The notes under the pieces are model-generated. The model saw only the letters and a program-made list of their open reading frames with translations, did not search any database and was not told where the DNA came from. Shown piece by piece: positions 1-5,749 of a stretch of DNA of 5,755 bases. Both the position numbers and the translations under genes were made by a program. Positions within the stretch are counted from its first letter, which is position 1. Each line of letters starts with the position of its first letter. Origin of the DNA: Halanaerobiaceae bacterium. GTDB taxonomy: Bacteria; Bacillota_F; Halanaerobiia; Halanaerobiales; CSSED10-376. The DNA is taken from positions 1 to 5,755 of the forward strand of contig PWOK01000046.1 in the NCBI GenBank assembly GCA_003557445.1, given 5' to 3'.

Positions 1-926
1 ATTTCCTGGATTAAATCTCGATATGATAAATTATTTTCCAGTTCATTTTTTGTATAACAACTTAATTTAACCATCTGTTGATTAACCATAGAAATTGAAC
101 CATCTTTTTCAAAAATAGCCATAGCTGTACCTGTATTATTAAATAATTGTCGATATTTTTTTTCACTAGTCTCCAGTGCTCTTACAATTTTTCTTTTTTC
201 TGTTACATTACTAAAAACCATAACAACACCTTTAATTTTTCCATCTTGTGTTTTTATGGGAGCTGCTGAATCAGCAATTGATATTTCTTTACCATCTCTG
301 GTAATAAGTATTGTATGGTTGGCAAGCCCCTCTATTTTTCCTGTTTGAATAACTTTTTCAACTGGATTTTTAACAGGTTTTCTTGAGTGTTCATTGATAA
401 TAGTAAAAAAATCCGATAATTGTTTGTATTTCACTTCATATTGCTGCCAGCCTGTTAAACATTCAGCAGCCTGATTTAACATTAAAACTTTACCTTCAGC
501 ATCAGTAACAATAACACCATCACCTATACTTTTTAAAGTCAACTCCAGTCTCTTTTTAGTTTCCTGAAGTTTTCTCTCAATTTTTTTACGTTTGCTTATA
601 TTTCTGACAATTCCCTCATAATATTTTATATTATCATTTTTATCTTTAATAACCCAGGTATTTATTTCAGCCCAGATTAATTCCCCATTTTTTTTTCTTA
701 ATCTGGTTTCAAATATTTTATTTCGTTCTCCCGGTCCAGGTCTATCTTTTTTTTGATAGTATAATTGTTCAGGTATATTGATGGATAATAAATCATCTTT
801 AGTATCATAACCCAGCATATTAACTAAAGCTGGATTAACATCAACATATTTTCCATCCGGTCTACTCCTGTATATTCCATCCCTGCAGTTCTTAAAAAAA
901 GAAAGCAAATTATTTTTTTGATCCAT
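1..926 (-). CDS. Multi-PAS sensor/signalling protein, N-terminal part (runs off the window)
   Basis: The reading frame is open for 308 codons from 926 to the left edge with no stop, so the C-terminal output domain is missing. I see three PAS-type sensor domains. PAS1 covers about residues 8-112 and has DGIYRSRPDGKYVDVNPA, a GY motif at 39-40 and a closing PAC-like segment YYEGIVRNISKRK. PAS2 covers about 126-246 and has GDGVIVTDAEGKVLMLNQAA, then DGKIKGVVMVFSNVTEKRK. PAS3 starts near 255 and is cut off. Short charged helices (112-128 and 243-258) link them. No membrane segment is visible, so the protein is probably cytoplasmic. Such arrays normally end in a histidine kinase, GGDEF, EAL or HD-GYP domain, and the sequence does not show which. 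The start at 926 is preferred over the in-frame ATG at 932 because the GGGG at 937-934 lies 7 nt from 926 but only 1 nt from 932. Confidence 0.9.
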   Translation of the reverse strand, partial: MDQKNNLLSFFKNCRDGIYRSRPDGKYVDVNPALVNMLGYDTKDDLLSINIPEQLYYQKKDRPGPGERNKIFETRLRKKNGELIWAEINTWVIKDKNDNIKYYEGIVRNISKRKKIERKLQETKKRLELTLKSIGDGVIVTDAEGKVLMLNQAAECLTGWQQYEVKYKQLSDFFTIINEHSRKPVKNPVEKVIQTGKIEGLANHTILITRDGKEISIADSAAPIKTQDGKIKGVVMVFSNVTEKRKIVRALETSEKKYRQLFNNTGTAMAIFEKDGSISMVNQQMVKLSCYTKNELENNLSYRDLIQE

Positions 927-933
927 TTTCATT

Positions 934-938
934 CCCCT
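934..938 (-). promoter_or_regulatory. Ribosome-binding site of the PAS protein gene (decides the start)
   Basis: On the minus strand AGGGG lies 7 nt before the ATG at 926. A second in-frame ATG at 932 is only 1 nt away, too close for initiation. This supports MDQKNN as the N-terminus rather than MKMDQKNN. Confidence 0.6.
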
Positions 939-974
939 TTATATATTGCTATATTATTTATTTGAAGAAAAGAC

Positions 975-1003
975 ATTATATTCCTTCTTTTTTTAAAAAA
1001 AAA
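975..1003 (-). promoter_or_regulatory. Candidate promoter of the PAS protein gene
   Basis: A perfect -10 hexamer TATAAT lies on the minus strand at 980-975, about 50 nt before the start codon. The -35 position at 17-bp spacing falls in a run of T (1003-998) and matches the consensus poorly. The start of transcription would be near 968. Such hexamers arise easily in AT-rich DNA, so the call rests on the perfect -10 and its location. Confidence 0.3.
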
Positions 1004-1022
1004 TTTATTTTTATATAGTAAT

Positions 1023-1034
1023 TAACTTAAGTTA
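1023..1034. promoter_or_regulatory. 12-bp perfect palindrome TAACTTAAGTTA in a divergent intergenic region
   Basis: This is the only palindrome of this length in the 927-1170 region that contains G/C pairs. It sits between the divergent PAS and EAL-HDOD genes, where a dimeric regulator could control both. No regulator is known to bind it. A nearby 12-bp palindrome at 1049-1060 is made only of A and T and is more likely chance. Confidence 0.25.
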
Positions 1035-1124
1035 TTATATTACTACTATTTAAATTTAAAATAATTGCTTTATTTTTTAAAAAAAAACAAAGAAGAATAA
1101 AGGAATTTTAATATTTTTAGTGAA

Positions 1125-1147
1125 TATAATAAAAAGAATGTTATAAA
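1125..1147 (+). promoter_or_regulatory. Candidate promoter region of the EAL-HDOD gene
   Basis: Two overlapping -10 candidates lie just upstream of the gene: a perfect TATAAT at 1125-1130, and TATAAA at 1142-1147 preceded by TG at 1139-1140 (extended -10 form). Neither has a convincing -35 hexamer. The first leaves a leader of about 34 nt. The second would start transcription about 17 nt before the ATG, barely upstream of the ribosome-binding site, so the first is somewhat more plausible. Confidence 0.3.
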
Positions 1148-1170
1148 ATTTACAATACAAGGAGAATTAT

Positions 1171-2406
1171 ATGAATTTAATTGCCAGGCAACCTATTTTG
1201 AACAACAATGAGAAAATTTTTGGATATGAATTTTTATTTCGTTCATTGAATGATAATGATCAGTTTGAGGGGAATAAAGCTACAGCTTCTGTAATAACCG
1301 GTGTTTTTAATAATTTTGGTATAAAGGAATTAACCGGTGATAAAAAAGTATTTATTAACTTTACTGATAGTTTGCTACAAAAAAGAGTAGCTCATTTATT
1401 TCCATCCAATTCTCTTGTAGTAGAAATACTTGAGGATGTTATACCTGAAAAAAATATAATATCAGCCTGTAAGGAATTGAAGGATAATGGTTATTTACTG
1501 GCACTGGATGATTTTCAATATAAAGAAGATCTAATTCCATTTCTTGATATTGTTGATATTATTAAAATAGATTTTTTAGAAACCAGTAAGAAACAAAGAA
1601 CTGATATTATTAATAAAATAAATAATATCAAACCCAATAATAATATAGATTTTCTGGCAGAAAAAATTGAAACCAGAGAGGATTTTAACTGGGCTCATAA
1701 AAATGGATATAAATATTTTCAGGGTTTTTACTTTAGTAAACCTGATTTGATTTCTTCAAAGAGTTTACCTGAATTTAAAGCAAATTATTATAGATTGTTA
1801 AGAGAATTAAATAAAGATTTGCCTGATTTTAAATTAATGGAGAAAATTATAAAAAGTGATGTTTCCCTGGCTTATGGTTTTTTACAGTTAATTAATTCAG
1901 CCTATTTTGGTTTTAAATCTGAAATAAAATCTATAAAACAGGCCCTTGTATTGCTGGGAATTAATAATATAAAAAGATGGGTTTTTATTAACCTTTTAAA
2001 GGAAATTGGTAGTCAAAAACCTGATGTTTTAATTTTTAATACCTTAATAAGAGCAAAATTTGCAGAGAATCTGGCACCACTGACAGATATGGAACATAAA
2101 TCCTTTGATTTATTTATGATGGGCATGTTGTCCATGCTGGATGCTTTTTTGGACCGACCTCTGAAAGAAATAATTGGTGAAATTGATTTAAACAAAGAAA
2201 CAAAAAATGCTTTATTAAAAAAAGAAGGAGAAATGGGAGTTATTCTGGATATAATTATAAATTATGAAAAAGGCAAATCTCATAAAGTTAATTATCTACT
2301 AAATAAATTTAGATTTAATATAAAAAAAGATAAATTATCAACAATATATCTGGAAACCGTTGATTTTGTGCATAATAACCTTGAACCTGTATTAAATATG
2401 AGTTAA
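1171..2406 (+). CDS. EAL-HDOD signalling protein (YuxH/CdgJ-like)
   Basis: This 411-residue protein, without a membrane segment, has an EAL domain (about 1-205) followed by an HDOD domain (about 206-400), the arrangement of the YuxH family. EAL domains hydrolyse or bind cyclic-di-GMP; HDOD domains are catalytically inactive HD relatives used in signalling. The EAL motif itself reads EFL (E20). The residues expected for metal and substrate contact appear present: N63 (FIN), E85 (VEILE), D113-D114 (LDDF), K132 (IKID), E164 (AEKIE) and Q184 (FQG). The usual DDFGTGYSSL loop is replaced by DDFQYKEDLI, as is common in this family, so phosphodiesterase activity is doubtful and a binding role is possible. 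The HDOD hallmark INSAYFG is at 241-247 and LLG at 261-263. An AAGGAGA site at 1159-1165 precedes the ATG. The gene is divergent from the PAS protein and ends 7 bp from the convergent M23 gene. Confidence 0.92.
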   Translation: MNLIARQPILNNNEKIFGYEFLFRSLNDNDQFEGNKATASVITGVFNNFGIKELTGDKKVFINFTDSLLQKRVAHLFPSNSLVVEILEDVIPEKNIISACKELKDNGYLLALDDFQYKEDLIPFLDIVDIIKIDFLETSKKQRTDIINKINNIKPNNNIDFLAEKIETREDFNWAHKNGYKYFQGFYFSKPDLISSKSLPEFKANYYRLLRELNKDLPDFKLMEKIIKSDVSLAYGFLQLINSAYFGFKSEIKSIKQALVLLGINNIKRWVFINLLKEIGSQKPDVLIFNTLIRAKFAENLAPLTDMEHKSFDLFMMGMLSMLDAFLDRPLKEIIGEIDLNKETKNALLKKEGEMGVILDIIINYEKGKSHKVNYLLNKFRFNIKKDKLSTIYLETVDFVHNNLEPVLNMS

Positions 2407-2413
2407 ATATTAG

Positions 2414-2950
2414 TCACTTAAGATAATCCAGGGGATTTACTGCCTGACCATCAATCTGTATTTCAAAATGAAGATGTGGTCCGGTAGATCTACCTGTATT
2501 ACCGGAAAGGGCAATAATCTCACCCTGTTTTACATATTGTCCTCCATAAAATAAAAGTTCATGATTATGAGCATAAAGTGTTCTCAGTCCTTTTCTGTGT
2601 TCAATAACTACAGTTTTTCCATAACCACTAACCCATTCACTTAATATTATCTTACCTGATTTAGTTGCTTTAATAGGTGTACCAATGGGTACAGCAATAT
2701 CTATTCCATAGTGAAAATCATCCCATCTGGGTCCATAATAAGAAGAAATTCTACCTTCTACAGGTTTTATAAACTTTTCATCTATATCTATATCTTCTTT
2801 TTCATTTATTTCCTCATTTTCAACCTGATTATAATACTCAGTATTTTCGATTTCTGTTTTAATTTCATTTACCTGTTGTTCATCTTCCAGAAATCCACCG
2901 GTAAAGATAAGAATAACAGATAATAAAATAGAAATAATTATTTCATTCAT
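2414..2950 (-). CDS. Membrane-anchored or secreted M23-family peptidoglycan endopeptidase
   Basis: This 178-residue protein has an N-terminal hydrophobic segment (about 4-19), a strongly acidic linker (21-58) and a compact M23 (LytM/LasA-type) zinc peptidase domain (about 60-178). Expected zinc ligands are all present: H80 and D84 (HYGID), and H161, the second histidine of HLHFE. H128 (YAHNH) and H159 match the catalytic histidines of the family, so the enzyme should be active on peptide cross-bridges of the cell wall. The N-terminus lacks the lysine/arginine usual before a signal sequence and has no lipobox cysteine, so anchoring versus release is uncertain. AGGAGG at 2964-2959, 8 nt before the ATG, fixes the start. 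The gene lies 100 bp downstream of the FMN-binding protein gene on the same strand. Its ribosome-binding site is one arm of an inverted repeat (separate entry). Confidence 0.93.
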   Translation of the reverse strand: MNEIIISILLSVILIFTGGFLEDEQQVNEIKTEIENTEYYNQVENEEINEKEDIDIDEKFIKPVEGRISSYYGPRWDDFHYGIDIAVPIGTPIKATKSGKIILSEWVSGYGKTVVIEHRKGLRTLYAHNHELLFYGGQYVKQGEIIALSGNTGRSTGPHLHFEIQIDGQAVNPLDYLK

Positions 2951-2955
2951 TATAA

Positions 2956-3041
2956 AAACCTCCTGATTTAATAATAATATTGCTAAAATATAATATCAAT
3001 GGTAATTAAAGACATTATATATTATTAAAGACAGGAGGTTT
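2956..3041 (-). promoter_or_regulatory. Inverted repeat that could mask the M23 gene's Shine-Dalgarno site
   Basis: In minus-strand mRNA, AAACCUCCUG (3041-3032) is perfectly complementary over 10 nt to CAGGAGGUUU (2965-2956), which contains the whole AGGAGG ribosome-binding site of the M23 gene. The loop is 66 nt. The upstream arm begins 9 nt after the stop codon of the FMN-binding protein. No run of U follows the stem, so this is not a normal terminator. Translation control of the peptidase is the natural inference, but only the complementarity is directly seen. Confidence 0.5.
3014..3019 (-). promoter_or_regulatory. Candidate internal -10 element for the M23 gene
   Basis: TATAAT lies on the minus strand at 3019-3014, within a 13-bp motif also found upstream of the PAS gene. 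No good -35 hexamer is seen at 16-18 bp. If used, transcription would begin near 3007, between the two arms of the inverted repeat, giving an mRNA without the masking arm. Confidence 0.3.
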
Positions 3042-3050
3042 GATATTTAC

Positions 3051-3743
3051 CTATTCCAGGGTTTTTTTGACAGCTTCAATCATGGCTTCACTGGTATCAG
3101 TTGCTCCAGAAACTATATCCACCTCAGGACTCTGTTTTTTTAACATATCTTCAATAAGTTTTTCAAAAGCAGGTTCTGCAATACTATCAGTTTCACTATC
3201 TTCTACTACAAATATATCAATAATTTCATCTTCTTCCAAAATTACTTTTACAATTAATTCTCCCCCATAGCCTTCAGCCTGACCTAAAAGTATTTCTGTT
3301 GACTTACCTTTTGCTTTTTTGACAGCCTCGATCATAGCTTTACTGGTATCAGTTGCTCCTGAGACTATATCCACCTCAGGACTCTGTTTTTCTAACATAT
3401 CTTCAATAAGTTTTTCAAAAGCAGGTTCTGCAATACTTTCAGTTTCACTATCTTTAACTATAATAATATCTATAATATTATCATTATCAAAAACTAAATC
3501 AATTACCAGTTCTCCACCATAACCTTCAGCATTTCCCCGATACACACTATAATTATTTTTCAAATATTCAATTGTTATATATTTATCTTCTCTTTCATCT
3601 ACTTCTTCTGTTTCTTCTCCTTCGGTTATTTCATCTGGAGATGTTTCTAACATAGGTATCCCATCACTAAACACAAAAATAAAAGATGTTATAAGTAATA
3701 CAATAAATATAATACTTAAAATAGCATTTTGTTTTAAAATCAT
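3051..3743 (-). CDS. Membrane-anchored protein with two tandem FMN-binding domains
   Basis: This 230-residue protein has one N-terminal membrane helix (about 7-26), an acidic linker (33-55) and two FMN-binding domains of the RnfG/NqrC-related type (about 70-144 and 154-228). Each starts with AEGYGGEL and ends with VDIVSGATDTS. In this family the threonine of SGAT (here T131 and T215) carries covalently bound FMN attached by the flavin transferase ApbE; no apbE gene is in the window. The likely role is extracytoplasmic electron transfer with two flavins per protein, partner unknown. The two domains are nearly identical from about residue 99 to 143 and from 183 to 227, and diverge before that. 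The ribosome-binding site is an unusual GGGGG at 3755-3751, 7 nt before the ATG. The gene is divergent from the EEP-family gene and upstream of the M23 gene on the same strand. Confidence 0.92.
   Translation of the reverse strand: MILKQNAILSIIFIVLLITSFIFVFSDGIPMLETSPDEITEGEETEEVDEREDKYITIEYLKNNYSVYRGNAEGYGGELVIDLVFDNDNIIDIIIVKDSETESIAEPAFEKLIEDMLEKQSPEVDIVSGATDTSKAMIEAVKKAKGKSTEILLGQAEGYGGELIVKVILEEDEIIDIFVVEDSETDSIAEPAFEKLIEDMLKKQSPEVDIVSGATDTSEAMIEAVKKTLE
3067..3454 (-). repeat. Direct DNA repeat inside the FMN-binding protein gene (2 x 136 bp, 252-bp period)
   Basis: Positions 3067-3202 and 3319-3454 match at 128 of 136 bases by my alignment (about 94%), with no gaps. Three of the eight differences change the residue (E/D once, E/K twice). 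The remainder of each 252-bp unit is much less alike. The repeat encodes the C-terminal half of each FMN-binding domain, including the flavin-attachment motif. Confidence 0.9.
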
Positions 3744-3789
3744 TTATAAACCCCCATTATCTTTATTTTACATTAGAATCTTTAATAAT

Positions 3790-3818
3790 ATTTTATTATA
3801 AAAAATATTTAAAAGCAA
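3790..3818 (-). promoter_or_regulatory. Candidate promoter of the FMN-binding protein gene
   Basis: On the minus strand TTGCTT (3818-3813) is separated by 17 bp from TAAAAT (3795-3790). An overlapping perfect TATAAT is at 3800-3795 but lacks a spaced -35. Transcription would start around 3783, about 40 nt before the ATG at 3743. The surrounding DNA is almost all A/T, which lowers confidence. Confidence 0.35.
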
Positions 3819-3912
3819 ACATCCAATTAAAATATAACATAATTTACTTACAGGATTTTTTATATTTAAGAAGTATCTTTATATTAAATAATCATCAGGA
3901 AAGGAATAAAAT

Positions 3913-4731
3913 ATGACCAGAGTTATAATTGCTATAATGGTAATATTAATGGGAATAACAACCTATTTTAATTTACATAATCATGTTTATTATTATTCTC
4001 CTGAACAAACTAATAATAATATATTTCAGGAAAAAGAGAATATTTCTTTAAAAATCATGACTTATAATATACAGTATGGTAAAGGGATTGATGGTCTTCA
4101 GGATTTAAGTAGAATAGCAAATAAAATTGAAAAATCTAATGCTGATATAATTGCCTTACAGGAAGTAGAAACTTTTTCTTATCGCAGTAAATTTGAAAAT
4201 CAAACTCAATGGCTAGCCAGTGAACTAAATATGTATGCTGTTTACAGTCCTGCCCTGGTTATCGGGTTTTATCAATATGGGAATGCAATTTTAAGCAAAT
4301 ATCCCATAACTTCTTATAAAAGCATTAAGGTAACATCAAAAAAAGAACCAAGAAATATTTTAATTGCAAATATTGATATATGTAATAAATCATTGTATTT
4401 TATTTCCACCCATCTGGGTCTGTCAACTGAAGAAAGGATTAAACATGTAAATCAAATACTGGAAAATACTAACCATAAAAGACCAACTATAATAGCCGGT
4501 GATTGGAATTCAACTTCTGATAGACAGGAAGTACAATTAATTAAACAATTTTTTAATGATTCTTATAAAATTGCTGGAAATAATAAAGGTTATACTTTTC
4601 CAGGTGATCTGCCTCAGGCAAGAATTGATTATATATTTACTTCAAAAGATATTGAAATTATTGATTCTAGAATAATAAAGACAAAGGTTTCAGATCATTT
4701 GCCTGTTATAACAAATGTGGTTTTATTCTAA
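3913..4731 (+). CDS. Membrane-anchored endonuclease/exonuclease/phosphatase (EEP) family hydrolase
   Basis: This 272-residue protein has an N-terminal hydrophobic segment (about 4-18) behind one arginine, then a short linker and a complete EEP domain (about 46-272). The expected active-site motifs are all visible: N52 (MTYNIQYG), E84 (LQEVE), GNAILSKYP (123-131), H167 (STHLG), D197 and N199 (GDWNS), RIDYIF (237-242) and D261-H262 (SDHLP). EEP enzymes cleave phosphodiester or phosphomonoester bonds using a divalent metal; substrates range from DNA to phospholipid head groups and inositol phosphates, and the sequence does not decide between them. The hydrophobic N-terminus suggests it works outside the membrane or is secreted. 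AAGGA at 3901-3905, 7 nt before the ATG, supports the start. The gene is divergent from the FMN-binding protein gene and overlaps the convergent ThuA gene by 9 bp. I found no convincing promoter in front of it. Confidence 0.9.
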   Translation: MTRVIIAIMVILMGITTYFNLHNHVYYYSPEQTNNNIFQEKENISLKIMTYNIQYGKGIDGLQDLSRIANKIEKSNADIIALQEVETFSYRSKFENQTQWLASELNMYAVYSPALVIGFYQYGNAILSKYPITSYKSIKVTSKKEPRNILIANIDICNKSLYFISTHLGLSTEERIKHVNQILENTNHKRPTIIAGDWNSTSDRQEVQLIKQFFNDSYKIAGNNKGYTFPGDLPQARIDYIFTSKDIEIIDSRIIKTKVSDHLPVITNVVLF

Positions 4732-5445
4732 TGGTTCACTATATCCATGTTTACAATCAGGTCCATCAACAGGTACTGCCCAATTTACTGCATTTTTAAT
4801 TACTTTTTGAACTTCTTTTTGATAATATACTGGATAAGATTCATGTCCTGGTTTAAAATAAAAGATGTTACCTTTTCCTCTATTATAGCAAACACCACTT
4901 CTAAAAACATTTCCTCCTTCAAACCAGCTAATAAAAACCAGGTCATCAGGTGCTGGTATTTCAAATCTTTCTCCATATGTTTCTACCTTTTCTATTTCAA
5001 AATATTCATCAAGACCTTCAGCTATAGGGTGACCGGGTTCAATTACCCAGATTCTTTCTTTTTCAGCATTAACTCTCCATTTTAATTTAAGACTATTAGT
5101 ACCACAGAGCTTTTTAAAAATTTTACAGGCATGTGCAGAATGAAGTGCAATAAAACCCATTCCATAAAGTATCTTTTTATAAACTTTTTCAACAATTTCA
5201 TCTTTAACTTCATTATGAGCTCCATGTGCCCACCAGATCAAAACATCAGTATTATTTAAAACTTCATCCGTTAAACCATGTTCTGGTTCATCAAGGGTAG
5301 CTGTTTTTGCAATAATATTATCTTCTTTATTTAAAAAATCAGATATAACACTATGTATCCCCTCAGGATATACTTTTTTAACTTCTTCAGCATGTTTTTC
5401 ATGCCTATATTCATTCCAGACAGTTACCTTGATTTTTCTGGTCAT
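4723..5445 (-). CDS. ThuA-family protein (trehalose-utilization/glutamine-amidotransferase-like fold)
   Basis: This 240-residue soluble protein matches the full-length ThuA pattern: VTVWNEYRHEK (7-17), YPEGIH (26-31), ATLDEPEHGLT (49-59), VLIWWAHGAH (68-77), ALHSAH (100-105), PGHPIAEGL (137-145), WFEGGNVFRSG (174-184) and YFKPGHESYP (196-205). ThuA proteins have a class I glutamine-amidotransferase-like fold and are linked to utilization of trehalose and related sugars, usually beside an oxidoreductase (ThuB) and a sugar transporter. Neither is within this window, so the substrate cannot be inferred from context, and I leave the symbol empty. AGGAGG at 5458-5453, 7 nt before the ATG, fixes the start. 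It lies 29 bp downstream of a small membrane protein gene on the same strand, probably one transcript. Its stop overlaps the 3' end of the convergent EEP gene by 9 bp, with no terminator hairpin. Confidence 0.92.
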   Translation of the reverse strand: MTRKIKVTVWNEYRHEKHAEEVKKVYPEGIHSVISDFLNKEDNIIAKTATLDEPEHGLTDEVLNNTDVLIWWAHGAHNEVKDEIVEKVYKKILYGMGFIALHSAHACKIFKKLCGTNSLKLKWRVNAEKERIWVIEPGHPIAEGLDEYFEIEKVETYGERFEIPAPDDLVFISWFEGGNVFRSGVCYNRGKGNIFYFKPGHESYPVYYQKEVQKVIKNAVNWAVPVDGPDCKHGYSEPLE

Positions 5446-5474
5446 TAAAATTCCTCCTCTTATTAAATGAATAC

Positions 5475-5699
5475 TTATTCATTTTCTTTATTTTCATTAT
5501 TTTTACTTTTTTTACTGGCAGCAAAATAATATGAAAAAAAAGCTGCAAAATAACCGGTAAAACCCATTGCTTTTAAAGACCACTGCAGATCATTGGAGGG
5601 AATAAAAATATGAACTAATGAACCGACAAACATGGATATTATTAAAGCAAATATTCCGATCTTAATACTTTTTATTAATATAAAATTTTTTTCAGGCAT
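5475..5699 (-). CDS. Small two-helix membrane protein of unknown function
   Basis: I do not recognise a family. The 74-residue product has two hydrophobic helices (about 12-33 and 42-61) joined by a short loop (PSNDLQW), positively charged residues before the first helix (K4, K10, K13), and a charged tail rich in K, N and E after the second. The positive-inside rule predicts both ends in the cytoplasm. AAGGAG at 5713-5708, 8 nt before the ATG, and a promoter candidate upstream support a real gene. It is the first gene of a likely two-gene unit with the ThuA protein, 29 bp apart, which is the only hint of its role. Confidence 0.8.
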   Translation of the reverse strand: MPEKNFILIKSIKIGIFALIISMFVGSLVHIFIPSNDLQWSLKAMGFTGYFAAFFSYYFAASKKSKNNENKENE

Positions 5700-5720
5700 T
5701 GTTAAATCTCCTTTTAATAT

Positions 5721-5749
5721 ATTCTATAGAAAATGTATTTTAAAAACAA
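5721..5749 (-). promoter_or_regulatory. Candidate promoter of the small membrane protein-ThuA unit
   Basis: On the minus strand TTGTTT (5749-5744) and TAGAAT (5726-5721) are separated by exactly 17 bp. The -10 matches five of six consensus bases and the -35 three of six. Transcription would start about 15 nt before the start codon, close to or inside the ribosome-binding region, so the leader would be very short and the call remains tentative. Confidence 0.3.

Noticed and set aside
964..987. Imperfect hairpin GAAG...CTTC around the PAS gene's -10 element
   Set aside because: Only about six of eight arm positions pair and nearly all are A/T, so it is not distinguishable from chance here.
1071..1091. 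T6A9 tract considered as an intrinsic terminator
   Set aside because: It has no GC-containing stem and lies between divergent genes where no transcript is expected to end.
927..1170. Possible cyclic-di-GMP riboswitch before the EAL-HDOD gene
   Set aside because: No GEMM-like conserved core is visible; the region is nearly all A and T and lacks structured GC helices.
2013..2195. Minus-strand 60-codon open frame
   Set aside because: It lies wholly inside the EAL-HDOD gene in another frame, with no recognisable domain.
2711..2923. Plus-strand 70-codon frame rich in F, I and Y
   Set aside because: It is antisense to the acidic linker of the M23 protein; the hydrophobic look is the complement of Glu/Asp codons.
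3040..3270. Plus-strand open frame preceded by a perfect AGGAGG at 3033-3038
   Set aside because: Its first possible start is a TTG only 1 nt from AGGAGG, and the frame is antisense to the well-supported FMN-binding gene. The AGGAGG is better explained as the complement of the masking arm.
3319..3522. Second plus-strand open frame resembling the one at 3040-3270
   Set aside because: The two look alike only because both are antisense to the 252-bp repeat in the FMN-binding gene. No ribosome-binding site supports it.
4747..5085. Plus-strand 112-codon open frame
   Set aside because: It is antisense to the ThuA gene, whose motifs are clear throughout this stretch.
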